A stretch of DNA of 43,706 nucleotides from Vulcanimicrobiota bacterium (GTDB lineage: Bacteria > Vulcanimicrobiota > Vulcanimicrobiia > Eremiobacterales > Eremiobacteraceae): positions 1-43,706 of the forward strand of contig JAFAKE010000050.1 of NCBI GenBank assembly GCA_019235715.1. Reading direction: 5' to 3'. The notes beneath the pieces were generated by a model, which was not told where the DNA came from, did not search any database, and saw only the letters and a list, made by a program, of their open reading frames with translations. A program made the translations under genes and the position numbers. Shown in pieces: positions 8,055 through 16,711 of this stretch; the first letter of the stretch is position 1; every line of letters starts with the position of its first letter.

Positions 8055-8948
8055 ATGATCCCGATGCGTAAACTCATCTCGATCCTGTCGATCGCTGTAG
8101 TGCCGATTCTTGCGGCGTGCAGCAGCTCGTCGACGTCGACAACCCCAACGCCGCCACCACAGCGGCTCTACGTCTCCAACGATGGCGGATCGGGCCTCGT
8201 GCAGATCTTCGCCCCGCCGTTTGCCGCATCGTCGTTGCCGGCGGTCTCCTTCCAAGACGGCACGTCGACCGATGTCGATGACGTCGCGTTCGATGCAGCG
8301 GGCAAGCTGTACGTCGGCAACTTCGGTCAAAATAAAGTCGACGTTTTCACACCGCCATTCACGAACAGCAGCACGGCGACGTTCTCCATCTCAACAGGGG
8401 CGGGCTCACCAGAGGGCGTGGACATCGATGCGTCGGGCAACTTGTGGGCGGCGACAGGCAATGTGGTGATCTTCGATGCGCCCTTGTCGGCTGCAAGCAC
8501 GCCGGCCGTCACGATCACAACCGGACTGACCAATCCCATCGGCGTCAAGCACGACGCGTCGGGCAACATGTACGTGTGCGACGACAGCCACGGTTATGTC
8601 GCGATCTACAACCCGCCGTTCACGAACGCGAGTGCGCCGGCGGTCACGGTTCCTGAAGTGGGCTGCTGGGGCTTGTTCCTCGACGGCGCAGGCAACCTGT
8701 GGGCTGTCGATCGCAGCGCGAAACAGGTTATGAAATTCGTACCGCCATTCACGAACACCAGCACGCCGGCGTTCACGATCACGACCGGTCTTACGGACGC
8801 GCTGTATCCAACGCTCGATTCATCTGGTAACCTCTACGTCTCCAGTGGGACCGGCGTTGCGGTATTCCTCGCCCCGCTAAGCGCAGCGAGCACCGCGTCC
8901 TTCACGATGGCGACAGTAGCGTCGAACGGCATTCGCTTCGGGCCGTAG
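8055..8948 (+). CDS. NHL-like beta-propeller lipoprotein
   Basis: A 297-residue protein. ATG at 8055 is chosen because GGGAG lies 5 bases upstream; an in-frame ATG at 8040 is less well placed. The signal peptide ends in the lipobox ILAAC (Cys22), followed by a Ser/Thr/Pro-rich spacer. The body holds about six repeats of some 45 residues. Each has a DASGNLW/MYV-type strand, a VxxFxPPFTN segment and a strand such as TPAFTITTG, as in NHL/SMP-30-type propellers. Repeats are close in sequence, suggesting internal duplication. Probably a surface-exposed binding or scaffold protein; no enzyme residues are evident. It is paired with the lipoprotein gene just upstream. Confidence 0.75.
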   Translation: MIPMRKLISILSIAVVPILAACSSSSTSTTPTPPPQRLYVSNDGGSGLVQIFAPPFAASSLPAVSFQDGTSTDVDDVAFDAAGKLYVGNFGQNKVDVFTPPFTNSSTATFSISTGAGSPEGVDIDASGNLWAATGNVVIFDAPLSAASTPAVTITTGLTNPIGVKHDASGNMYVCDDSHGYVAIYNPPFTNASAPAVTVPEVGCWGLFLDGAGNLWAVDRSAKQVMKFVPPFTNTSTPAFTITTGLTDALYPTLDSSGNLYVSSGTGVAVFLAPLSAASTASFTMATVASNGIRFGP

Positions 8949-8977
8949 CGAGTGCTATTGGGTCAGTCGAGTGATAA

Positions 8978-9001
8978 AGGGCGCCCTCAAGGGGGCGCCC
9001 T
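8978..9001. terminator. Hairpin between convergent genes (terminator-like)
   Basis: AGGGCGCCC (8978-8986) pairs with GGGCGCCCT (8993-9001) around a 6-base loop. There is no good T-run on either side. It lies between the plus-strand lipoprotein and the convergent glcF gene, whose stop codon overlaps its right arm. Probably a two-way transcription barrier. Confidence 0.55.
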
Positions 9002-10313
9002 ACATATCTTTCGGTTGGCTGTACGCTTCGTCGAGCACTTCGACGAGATGCTTCACTTTGGTGCGCAGCCCGCGCCGTTTAAGCCCGGCTTGGATCTGCA
9101 TGTGGCATCCGGGGTTGCCCGTCACCAGATAGTCGGCGTTGGTCTCTTCGATCGCATCGAGCTTCTCTTCTAAGATCTTCGCTGACAGTTCCGGCTGCGT
9201 GAGATTGTAGACGCCCGCCGCGCCGCAGCAGCGGTCCGCGTACTGCAATTCGATGTAATCGAGGCCAGGGATCTGAGCGAGCAGGGCACGCGGCTGCATG
9301 CGCACGCGCTGTGCGTGCGCGAGATGGCAGGCGTCCTGATACGTCACGCGCCGTTTCAACGTTCCGAAGTCCGTTCGAATGCCTAGATCGTGGAGCAATT
9401 CGCTGACGTCTTTCACTTTGGCGCCGAAGTCGTGCGCGCGCTGCGCGTACTGGGGGTCGTCGCGCAGCAGTTCGCCATACTCTTTCATGGCCGCACCGCA
9501 GCCGGCTGAGTCGAGCACGATGAAGTCGACGCCGGCTCGTTCGAATGCGTCGATGTTGCGCTTGGCCATCGCGCGCGCGTGCGTGCGCTCTCCTGCATGG
9601 AGATTGAGCGCGCCGCAGCACCATTGCGCGCGCGCGACGATGACGTCGCAGCCGTTGTGGCGTAGCACGCGCGCCAGCGACTCATGGACGTGCGCGAAGA
9701 GCGAACCCATGACGCAGCCGGTGAATAAGCCGGCGCGTGCGCGCCGTTCGCCTTCCGCAGGGATCTCAAATGGCAGCGCGCCGTGGGTCGCGCCGTTGCG
9801 CGGGATCATGTCGAGCAAGCGGCGCAGGCGGCCCGGCGCGATCGCAGCCGCCAGCGAGGCCAACCAGGGAACGCGCTGCAGCGCCTGCGCGGGAGCCATA
9901 GCGAGCTTGAAAAGCCTTTCGTTCGGCAGCAGTTGTTCGAACGCGAAATGCCGGAAGCGGCGCCAGCCGCGCCGCTCGGGTGCGATCTCGCCGCGCTCTT
10001 CGATCTGATAGCGCGCAAGCTCGAGCAGCCGTCCGTAGGGCACGCCTGACGGACAGGCCGTCTCACACGCGCGGCATCCGAGACAGAGGTACAGGTGCTC
10101 GGCAAGGTGAGCGTCGATGCCGGCAGCGCCGTCCGCCACCTGCTTCATAAGGAAGACGCGACCGCGCGGGGAGTCGGGCTCGACGCGCAGCTCGCGATAC
10201 GTCGGGCACGCTTGTTCGCATAGCCCGCAGCGCGTGCACCGGCTTAGATCGTCGTCGGCCGGCCGGTCGGGACCCGCGTAACCCTGCGTTTCGGAAGTCT
10301 CGATCATCGTCAA
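9000..10313 (-). CDS. glcF: Glycolate oxidase iron-sulfur subunit
   Basis: A 437-residue protein with two ferredoxin-type 4Fe-4S motifs: Cys26/29/32/36 (CTRCGLCEQACP) and Cys77/80/83/87 (CLGCRACETACP). Two cysteine-rich CCG domains follow; their ends read QWCCGALN and DRCCGAAGVYN. This is the GlcF layout: it passes electrons from the flavin subunits to the quinone pool at the inner face of the membrane. It is the last gene of glcDEF, overlapping glcE by ATGA. Related LldE/LutA-type proteins share the CCG domains, but the glcD and glcE neighbours decide the call. Confidence 0.92.
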   Translation of the reverse strand: MTMIETSETQGYAGPDRPADDDLSRCTRCGLCEQACPTYRELRVEPDSPRGRVFLMKQVADGAAGIDAHLAEHLYLCLGCRACETACPSGVPYGRLLELARYQIEERGEIAPERRGWRRFRHFAFEQLLPNERLFKLAMAPAQALQRVPWLASLAAAIAPGRLRRLLDMIPRNGATHGALPFEIPAEGERRARAGLFTGCVMGSLFAHVHESLARVLRHNGCDVIVARAQWCCGALNLHAGERTHARAMAKRNIDAFERAGVDFIVLDSAGCGAAMKEYGELLRDDPQYAQRAHDFGAKVKDVSELLHDLGIRTDFGTLKRRVTYQDACHLAHAQRVRMQPRALLAQIPGLDYIELQYADRCCGAAGVYNLTQPELSAKILEEKLDAIEETNADYLVTGNPGCHMQIQAGLKRRGLRTKVKHLVEVLDEAYSQPKDM

Positions 10314-11632
10314 ATGCCGCCGAGGAAGCCGCCCGGGTCGAGCGTGCCGCCCGGATCGAGCGCCGCCTTCAGGCGGCGCTGCAATTTGATGGCGAGCCCT
10401 GCTGGAAGCGGCGCGATGAACTCTTCGCCGCGCACGTGCGGTGCCGACAAAAACTCAGCGGTCCAGCCACCCGCCGCGCACGCCTGCCATAGTGCGCCTG
10501 GCTGCGACGTCGCGCCGGCAGCCGGGATATTCGCGAACAGGACCCCTACATGCGGGTGCGCCGTCATTTCGGCGTCCGGCCATGCGTTGCGCGCGGCGGC
10601 GATCAGCTCGTGCAAACGCGCGGGCGGCGCGACGAGCTTCGCGACGACGAACGAATCAGAATCGTATGCCGCGCCACCCGCAAGCTCCGCGATCTGCGAC
10701 CACACTGTCTCGACAAGGTCGTCGCCCACGTCGCGCACCGTTGCCGCGCCGGCTTCTTTGCACAGCGCGGCGGCACCCTCGAATTGCTCGCTCGTCGCCG
10801 AACGCGAGCCTCCGCAACGCACCACCAGCGACCAGACCGCGGCGCTGCTCGTGCGCAGCGCCGGCACGCGGCCGGCAGCCCGCGAATCGTGCAGCGTCAG
10901 CGCAAGCGGGAAAAGCGGCGAAGCGGAAATCGTCCCGGCTGCAGCGCGCGCGCTCGCGCAATCTTCAAATGTCGCGATGAGGACGCGCTGCACTGCCGGC
11001 AGCGGCGCGACCTTGATCGTCAGCTCGCCGATCAAGCCGAGCGTCCCACGCGAGCCGATGAACGCCTTATGCGTGTCGTAACCCGCGACGCTTTTGACCA
11101 CCTTGGCACCGCTGAAGGCGATCGCGCCGTCGGCGAGCACGAAGCGCATGCCCAGGACGTTGTCGCGCAGCGAGCCGTAACGCTGGCGCAGCGCCCCGTT
11201 CGCGTTGGCGCCCAGCGTACCGCCCAGCGTTGCCGTTGCGGCGAATGGTGCGTCGCTCGGGAAGAACTGTTCGTGTTTGCGCAGCGCGAACTGCAACTCG
11301 TGCAGCGGCGTGCCCCCTGCGATCGTCGCGGTGAGATCGCCCGGCTTGTGCTCGAGCACTCCGCGCAGCTCGCTCGTATCGAGCACGGCGTCGACGTCGC
11401 CGCGCGGCGGCGGACGCCGTGATTTCGTACCCGCGCCGCGCAGGACGACCGTCGCGCGTTCGCCCGAGACGATATTCAGCGCGCGCGCCGCTTCGTCCAA
11501 CGAGCGCGGCGAGAGCACGAGTTTGGGCGCTGCGCCGTCGACCTTGAACTGCGCGCATTCGTCGGGATGCACGCGAAAGCGTTCGCCGAGGACGTCGCGC
11601 AGCGCGATCGTGAAGGGCGTCGACGCGAGCAT
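10310..11632 (-). CDS. glcE: Glycolate oxidase FAD-binding subunit
   Basis: A 440-residue FAD-binding protein of the PCMH/VAO type. The start is ATG at 11632, 2 bases after the glcD stop; the open frame runs further upstream but only inside glcD. Visible flavin-fold segments are VVLRGAGTKS, GDLTATIAGGTPLHEL, TLGGTLGANANG and KVVKSVAGYDTHKAFIGSRGTLG, the last characteristic of GlcE. E. coli GlcE is about 350 residues, so this one carries a longer C-terminal part. It works with GlcD and GlcF to oxidise glycolate to glyoxylate. Confidence 0.9.
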   Translation of the reverse strand: MLASTPFTIALRDVLGERFRVHPDECAQFKVDGAAPKLVLSPRSLDEAARALNIVSGERATVVLRGAGTKSRRPPPRGDVDAVLDTSELRGVLEHKPGDLTATIAGGTPLHELQFALRKHEQFFPSDAPFAATATLGGTLGANANGALRQRYGSLRDNVLGMRFVLADGAIAFSGAKVVKSVAGYDTHKAFIGSRGTLGLIGELTIKVAPLPAVQRVLIATFEDCASARAAAGTISASPLFPLALTLHDSRAAGRVPALRTSSAAVWSLVVRCGGSRSATSEQFEGAAALCKEAGAATVRDVGDDLVETVWSQIAELAGGAAYDSDSFVVAKLVAPPARLHELIAAARNAWPDAEMTAHPHVGVLFANIPAAGATSQPGALWQACAAGGWTAEFLSAPHVRGEEFIAPLPAGLAIKLQRRLKAALDPGGTLDPGGFLGGI

Positions 11633-11634
11633 CG

Positions 11635-13086
11635 CTAGAACGCCGGGCCTGTCGCCGCGGCCGTCTCGGGCGCGAGATGCTGCATGCGTCGCGATGACTC
11701 GCCGCAGCGGCGCGACGTCGGGAAGATCTTGTGCGGATTGCAAAGGCCGCGGTTGCCGAACGCCGCCTTCACGCGCGCCATCACGTCGAGGTCCGACGGC
11801 GAGAACTGCACCGCCATGCAGTCGCGCTTCTCGGTGCCGACGCCGTGTTCTCCGGACACGCTGCCGCCGCGCTCGATGCACGCGCGCAGGATCGCCTCAC
11901 CCGCAACGACGGCCTTCTCGACATCGCCGGGCTTCTTCTCGTCGAACAAGATCAACGGGTGCAGGTTGCCGTCGCCGGCATGGAAGACGTTGCAGATCTG
12001 CAGGCCGTTCTGCTCGCTGATGGCGGCGATCTCGCGCAGCATCTCGGGCAAGAGGCTGCGCGGTATGACGCCGTCCTGCACATAGAAGTTGCGGCTCAGC
12101 CGCCCCATGGCGCCGAACGCGCTCTTGCGTCCCTTCCAAATGCGTTCGCGCTCGTCTTGCGTCTGCGCGAAGCGCACCTCGCGCGCGTGGTTGCGCCGGC
12201 AGACATCGCGCACGTCGGCCGCGACCTCGTCGACCGACGCGCGCAGTCCGTCGACCTCGATGATGAGGATCGCCTCCGCATCGGTCGGAAAACCAGCGTG
12301 CGCGAACTCCTCGATCGCCTGCGTCGACACGCGATCCATCATCTCCAAGGCGCCGGGGATGATGCCGGCCGCGATGATCCCAGAAACCGCTTGCGACGCA
12401 TCCTCGACCGAGTTGAACACCGCAAGCATCGTGCGCGCGGCTTCCTGGATCGGCGTCAATTTGACGATCACCTTGGTCGCGATGCCGAGCGTGCCTTCGG
12501 AACCGACGAACAGCCCGAGCAGGTCGTAGCCGGGCATGTCGACCGTCCTACCGCCCAACCACACGAGCTCGCCTTCAGGTGTGACGATCTCGACGCCCAG
12601 CGTATGATTCGTCGTCACGCCATATGCTAAGCAGTGCAGGCCGCCGGAGTTTTCGGCGACGTTGCCGCCGATCGTGCACGCCGCTTGACTCGACGGATCC
12701 GGGATGAAGCACAAACCGTGCTGCTTGACGGCGGCGCTGATGTCCGCGTTGACGACGCCGGGCTCGACGACGGCAAGACGATTGGCGACATCGATATCGA
12801 GAATGCGGTGCAGCCTGCCGGTCGAGATGACGACCCCGCCCGTTTCCGGGACCGCACCGCCTGAAAGCCCGGTGCCCGCGCCGCGCGCGACATAGCTATA
12901 GCCGCGATCGTTGCACGCCGCGACCACCTGCGCGACCTCGGATGCGCTGCCGGGCAGCACCACGACCTCGGGCAGCGCCTGATCGATCGAACCATCATAC
13001 TGATAGTTGCGCAGGTCGCCGGGCGAGCGCAGGACGTGCGCGGCGCCCACGATACCTTCCAGGCGTCTGATGAACGCTGCGTCCAT
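11635..13086 (-). CDS. glcD: Glycolate oxidase catalytic subunit (FAD-linked)
   Basis: A 483-residue protein; ATG at 13086 fits the family N-terminus, and the open frame extending upstream has no homology-like sequence. The FAD PP-loop region is YVARGAGTGLSGGAVPE, followed by CTIGGNVAENSGGLH and LFVGSEGTLGIATK. The C-terminal FAD-oxidase part has VFHAGDGNLHPLILFD and SVSGEHGVGTEKRD with the conserved active-site His residues. It heads the operon glcD-glcE-glcF. Glycolate may arise from 2-phosphoglycolate salvage or be taken up. A D-2-hydroxyacid such as D-lactate is an alternative substrate for this family. Confidence 0.93.
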   Translation of the reverse strand: MDAAFIRRLEGIVGAAHVLRSPGDLRNYQYDGSIDQALPEVVVLPGSASEVAQVVAACNDRGYSYVARGAGTGLSGGAVPETGGVVISTGRLHRILDIDVANRLAVVEPGVVNADISAAVKQHGLCFIPDPSSQAACTIGGNVAENSGGLHCLAYGVTTNHTLGVEIVTPEGELVWLGGRTVDMPGYDLLGLFVGSEGTLGIATKVIVKLTPIQEAARTMLAVFNSVEDASQAVSGIIAAGIIPGALEMMDRVSTQAIEEFAHAGFPTDAEAILIIEVDGLRASVDEVAADVRDVCRRNHAREVRFAQTQDERERIWKGRKSAFGAMGRLSRNFYVQDGVIPRSLLPEMLREIAAISEQNGLQICNVFHAGDGNLHPLILFDEKKPGDVEKAVVAGEAILRACIERGGSVSGEHGVGTEKRDCMAVQFSPSDLDVMARVKAAFGNRGLCNPHKIFPTSRRCGESSRRMQHLAPETAAATGPAF

Positions 13087-13170
13087 GAGCCTTTTAGACT
13101 TCGCGCACACGCACGCATCAGCCCTCCGCAGGGCACGCCGGTGGCGGAGCGAACGTTGGGCGCGCGCTTT

Positions 13171-13494
13171 ATGCAGATAGAACGCGTCGAATGCACGCCG
13201 CGCCGCGAAGTGTATAACCCAGGCGATGTGATAAACGTCGCCGTGCGTTTCCGCGATGGCTTCGTCGGGCAATGCGAAGCCGGTCTCGTGCGGCGCAACG
13301 GGGCCCTGCCTGAGGATTTCCGGCGCAACGTCCTCGCACGCAGCAACGACCGGCTCTACGAAGGGCAAGTGCAGGTGCGCGAGGACCTGGTGGGCTCGTG
13401 CATCCTTGTGCTGCGCCTCACGCCCGTCAAGGGCGCCGCGACGACCGTGCCCGCGGGCGAGCAGATCATCGAGGTTCGACCGCTGCGCCCGTGA
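13171..13494 (+). CDS. Small protein of unknown function
   Basis: About 107 residues from ATG at 13171, or 117 from an in-frame GTG at 13141; neither has a clear ribosome site. I do not recognise the family. The sequence is rich in alternating hydrophobic and charged residues (VINVAVRFRDGF, SCILVLRLTPV, EQIIEVRPLRP), which suggests a small beta-sandwich. There is no signal peptide, membrane segment or metal motif. It is divergent from glcD, with 84 bases between, and lies upstream of the histone-like gene. Composition matches its neighbours and no competing frame is better, so it is probably real. Confidence 0.55.
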   Translation: MQIERVECTPRREVYNPGDVINVAVRFRDGFVGQCEAGLVRRNGALPEDFRRNVLARSNDRLYEGQVQVREDLVGSCILVLRLTPVKGAATTVPAGEQIIEVRPLRP

Positions 13495-13607
13495 GCGCCG
13501 CCGGGGAAGGATACGCCCCCGCGACCCACAAACGCCGCGCCACGATTCGAGCGGGCAGCGAAAAAAAACAATTTTAAACGGCACTGCAAGACCTGGAGGA
13601 CGAGACG

Positions 13608-13958
13608 ATGAGGCGGAAATCGAAAAAAGGCGCCGCCAAGAAGAAGGCGCCGGCAAGAAAGAAGAGCGCGAAGAAGCCGGCGAAGCGGTCCGCGGGCAAG
13701 GGCGCGCGTCGCGCCGCAGCGCCGAAGAAGCGCGCTGCCAAGACCACCAAATCTGCCAAGAAGAAGGCACCGGCAAAGGCGTCGCGCGCTAGCAAAGCGC
13801 CGGCTCCCGCGCGCCAAGTGCCGACGACCGTGATCGACGAGACCGGCGGCAACAATGGCGATCTTGTGATCGAAGAGTACGAAGACGAGGAATTCGACGA
13901 AGAGCCCTACGGCGAGGAAGAGGAAGAATTCAATCCCGAGCAGTCGGAGGAATTCTGA
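13608..13958 (+). CDS. Histone H1-like basic protein with acidic C-terminal tail
   Basis: A 116-residue low-complexity protein with a GGAGGA site before its ATG. Residues 1-68 are almost only Lys, Arg, Ala, Pro and Ser, with AKK/PAKK-type repeats like bacterial histone H1/HctB-like or AlgP-like tails. Residues 78-116 are strongly acidic (runs of Glu and Asp). The basic part should bind DNA or RNA; the acidic tail may fold back and moderate binding, or recruit partners. No folded domain is evident. The gene stands alone, preceded by an A/T-rich stretch (A8 at 13561, then ATTTTAAA) that may hold its promoter, and is followed by a strong hairpin terminator. Function is inferred from composition only. 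Confidence 0.7.
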   Translation: MRRKSKKGAAKKKAPARKKSAKKPAKRSAGKGARRAAAPKKRAAKTTKSAKKKAPAKASRASKAPAPARQVPTTVIDETGGNNGDLVIEEYEDEEFDEEPYGEEEEEFNPEQSEEF

Positions 13959-13989
13959 CCGACGCCGGCGCGGTTATCTGAAGCGAGCG

Positions 13990-14020
13990 GGAGCGGAGCC
14001 GATGGCTCCGCTCCTTCCTT
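13990..14020 (+). terminator. Terminator hairpin after the histone-like gene
   Basis: GGAGCGGAGCC (13990-14000) pairs perfectly with GGCTCCGCTCC (14004-14014) around a GAT loop and is followed by TTCCTT. It lies 32 bases after the stop codon, and just before the convergent CPBP protease gene ends. Confidence 0.75.
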
Positions 14021-14024
14021 ATGT

Positions 14025-14981
14025 TCACGCCGCTGTCAAGGCGTATTGCTCACGCGAGTCGGGCGCGTGTGCGAACGCGCCGCACCTATATAAGAAGTAG
14101 AGCGCCAGCAGACCGACCGCCTCGGCGAGCAGAACGATCGCGCCTCCTTCGGGTCCGAAGCGTCCGCCCGTCAGCAGCGGATTTCCCGAAACGCCCTGTA
14201 GGACGATCGAGGCTCCGGTGTGGATGCCGCTGACAGGCGTGCCCAGCACCGGTCCTTCGAACACGTTCCATGCGAAGTGCGCCGCCCATGCAAGCCACAA
14301 GGATCGCGTCCACAGCACCGCGAGGCATGCCCATAAGCCGTCCGCGGCGATGTTGATCAGCGTCATCCACGGCAGATCGCCGAAATACGGGTTCTTGAAA
14401 TGAATCAGTGCGAACATGACCGACGTGACGATCGCGCCCGGCCAGAATCCCCACTCTTCCCATAAGTTCTGCAAGATGTAGCCGCGCAACGGATACTCTT
14501 CAGCGAGTGCTGCGACGAAGAAGATAACCATCCAGGCCAGCACGATGTATCCGACAGCTGCATCGAAGTGGAGGGCGAAGACGTTCGTCTGATGCAGCGC
14601 GAGCAGGATCGCGAAGACGAGCAGCTGCATGCCCGCGCCCAGCAAGATGCCCCAGCCGAAAAGCGCGAGCACGCTCGTGTAGCGCCGCGCTCTTGAATCC
14701 GCCATCTTGGCGCCAAGCGTTATGCCAAGCGACGCGACGCTGCGCCGATCGAGAAAGATGCGCAGCACGACCGCTATGCCGACTACGGCCATAGCGGCGA
14801 TCGTCTCGTCGAGAAGCACGGGCGTACGCATGAACATCGCGCGCGGGCCGTAGATCGCTTGATAGACCGCGCCCACGAAAATGCCGAGCGCGATTTGCGC
14901 GCAAACCGCCGCCACGATGTAGACAAGCACGCGCAACAGCGGTCGCAGCCGGTGGTCTTTGAACAGCACGCGCGCCAGCAT
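14025..14981 (-). CDS. CPBP-family intramembrane metalloprotease
   Basis: A 318-residue membrane protein from ATG at 14981; the longer open frame upstream overlaps the iron exporter gene and is not protein-like. It has about eight hydrophobic segments. The three CPBP (Abi/CAAX protease-like) motifs are present in order: EEYPLRG (EExxxR), FALIH (FxxxH) and HFAWN (HxxxN). Members cleave or process membrane-embedded substrates, from prenylated CAAX proteins to signalling proteins; the bacterial substrate here is unknown. It is divergent from the ferritin-VIT1 gene, with 60 bases between. No strong ribosome site is visible. Confidence 0.88.
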   Translation of the reverse strand: MLARVLFKDHRLRPLLRVLVYIVAAVCAQIALGIFVGAVYQAIYGPRAMFMRTPVLLDETIAAMAVVGIAVVLRIFLDRRSVASLGITLGAKMADSRARRYTSVLALFGWGILLGAGMQLLVFAILLALHQTNVFALHFDAAVGYIVLAWMVIFFVAALAEEYPLRGYILQNLWEEWGFWPGAIVTSVMFALIHFKNPYFGDLPWMTLINIAADGLWACLAVLWTRSLWLAWAAHFAWNVFEGPVLGTPVSGIHTGASIVLQGVSGNPLLTGGRFGPEGGAIVLLAEAVGLLALYFLYRCGAFAHAPDSREQYALTAA

Positions 14982-15041
14982 GACGTGCGCGTTTGGGCGT
15001 GTCCGGAGGTCGCGCCTGCCGCATATGGAAACAGACGTCTC

Positions 15042-16286
15042 ATGCGCACAGACCTGTCCAAAACCGAGCTCAATCTGTGGACGGCGTTCATGGACGAGGC
15101 CAAGACGCATCGGTTGTACAGCGCATACGCGCTCAAAGCGTTGAGCGAGGGATATCCTGAGGCGGCTGAAGCGTTCATGCAAGCCGCCGGCGATGAGATC
15201 GTGCACGCGCTGTTGCATTTGCGCGCGCTGGGCGCGGTGAAGAGCACGCGGGAAAACTTGCGCGACGTGATCCGCCATGAGGCGACGGAGACCCAAGCGA
15301 CGTATCCGCGCTATATCGCCGACGCGCGTGCCGAGGGGCGCACTGACGCTGCGGAAGGTTTCGAAGTCGCGATGGCGCGCGAACACGCGCACGTCAAGCT
15401 CTTTGAGGACGCGCTTGCGCGCGTCGAAGCCGCTGCGCCGGCAGACGGCGCGAAAAAGACCGCGGCGGCGGCGGCGCCCGATGTCCTCTCGTTCGAGCGA
15501 GCTTTGTTCGAGCCCGACGGCGGTCTGACGCGTACCGCCCGCGGCATCGAGAAGATGAGCGGTCCGGCTGAGGTGGGCGAGGAGCGCGAACGCGTCGCGT
15601 CGCGCACGCGCATTCGCGAGTTCGTTTTCGGCGCGCAGGACGGCTTACTGACCACGGTCAGCGTCGTCTCGGCATTCTTCGGTGCGCACGAGCCGAACAC
15701 GACGATCTTGTTGGCGGGCGTCGCGACGGGCGTCGCCGGCATGGTGGCCATGACGGCGGGCCAGTACCTCTCTTCAAAGGCGGAATCCGAAGTGCATCGC
15801 GCCGAGATCGACCGCGAGCTGCGCGAGATCATCGAACATCCAGCAGAAGAGCTCGCAGAACTCGCCGAGATCTATCGTTTACAAGGCATGAGCGCACAAC
15901 AGGCGCGCGATGCTGCGCTTGCCGTATCAAAAGATCCGCATAAGGTGCTCGAGGTCATGGCGCGGGCCGAGCTCGGGCTCGATACCGAAGCGGCCGGCAG
16001 CCCGCTCAAAGACGCCGCCGTGATGGCGCCGTCGTTCTTGCTCGGCGCGATCGCGCCGATTCTGCCATACATCTTCACCAACGGCAATGCCGCGTTGTGG
16101 CTTTCCATCGGCCTTGCGTGCCTGGCGCTGTTCGGCATCGGCATCGTCAAAGCGCGCGTGACGGGCGGCAATCCGTGGCGCTCAGGACTCGAACAATTCG
16201 TCATCGGTGCCGGGGCAGGCGTGATCGGCTACGTCGTCGGCACGTTTGTGCCGAGCCTGTTCGGCGTCAAATTCGTCGGCGGCTGA
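15042..16286 (+). CDS. mbfA: Ferritin-like/VIT1 fusion, membrane-bound ferritin (MbfA-type iron exporter)
   Basis: A 414-residue protein from ATG at 15042. Residues 1-130 form a rubrerythrin/ferritin-like helical domain with Glu/His metal motifs such as DEIVHALLH and REHAHVKLFED. A linker of about 50 residues leads to a VIT1/CCC1-type transporter beginning RIREFVFGAQDGLLTT and ending with two to three further membrane helices. This two-part design is that of MbfA from Bradyrhizobium and Agrobacterium, an inner-membrane protein that exports iron and protects from peroxide. I see no Irr or Fur box upstream. Superoxide dismutase lies 0.8 kb downstream, in keeping with oxidative stress defence, although moaE and moaD separate them. 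Confidence 0.87.
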   Translation: MRTDLSKTELNLWTAFMDEAKTHRLYSAYALKALSEGYPEAAEAFMQAAGDEIVHALLHLRALGAVKSTRENLRDVIRHEATETQATYPRYIADARAEGRTDAAEGFEVAMAREHAHVKLFEDALARVEAAAPADGAKKTAAAAAPDVLSFERALFEPDGGLTRTARGIEKMSGPAEVGEERERVASRTRIREFVFGAQDGLLTTVSVVSAFFGAHEPNTTILLAGVATGVAGMVAMTAGQYLSSKAESEVHRAEIDRELREIIEHPAEELAELAEIYRLQGMSAQQARDAALAVSKDPHKVLEVMARAELGLDTEAAGSPLKDAAVMAPSFLLGAIAPILPYIFTNGNAALWLSIGLACLALFGIGIVKARVTGGNPWRSGLEQFVIGAGAGVIGYVVGTFVPSLFGVKFVGG

Positions 16287-16288
16287 CG

Positions 16289-16711
16289 CTACGGCCGGTC
16301 GTCGACCCAGACCGCGCCTTCGGGCGTGTGTTCCTTCTTCCAGATAGGCGCGATGTGCTTGAGGCGGTCGATCGCATAGTGGCACGCATCGAACGCCGCG
16401 CCGCGATGCGGTGCCGACACCGCGATCACGACGCTGACGTCGCCGACCTCGAGCGCACCGACGCGATGGTGGATCGCGATATCGGTGATCGCGAACTGCT
16501 TGCGCGCTTCAGCGGCGATGTCGGCGAAAACGCGCTCGACCATTTCGGGATACGCCTCGTACTCTAAGAGCGTCACTTCGTGTCCGCGCGCTTCATTGCG
16601 CACGCGCCCCACGAACGACACGATGCCGCCGGCGCCGTCGACCGAGATGATCTGCGCGGGAAGCTGTTCGTCGAGCGGTTCGTTGGTGAGCACGAAGTGG
16701 CGCGTGCTCAT
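16289..16711 (-). CDS. moaE: Molybdopterin synthase catalytic subunit MoaE
   Basis: A 140-residue MoaE. Family marks are GGIVSFVGRVRNEARGHEV, LEYEAYPEM, IHHRVGALEVGDVSVVIAV and the catalytic-site block RLKHIAPIWKKEHTPEG with its Lys residues. With MoaD it adds two sulfurs to precursor Z to give molybdopterin. It overlaps moaD by 4 bases and is convergent with the iron exporter, 2 bases away. The molybdopterin oxidoreductase at 29540 in this same window is a potential user of the cofactor. Other moa/moe genes are not seen here. Confidence 0.95.
   Translation of the reverse strand: MSTRHFVLTNEPLDEQLPAQIISVDGAGGIVSFVGRVRNEARGHEVTLLEYEAYPEMVERVFADIAAEARKQFAITDIAIHHRVGALEVGDVSVVIAVSAPHRGAAFDACHYAIDRLKHIAPIWKKEHTPEGAVWVDDRP

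Noticed and set aside
8978-9001. Recurring GGGCGCC-type hairpins (8978, 25708, 40181, 43432) as a dispersed mobile repeat
   Set aside because: Stem sequences differ from site to site and all lie at gene ends; they are better explained as terminators.
11731-12630. Plus-strand open frame opposite glcD
   Set aside because: No motif, biased composition, fully covered by the clear glcD coding sequence.
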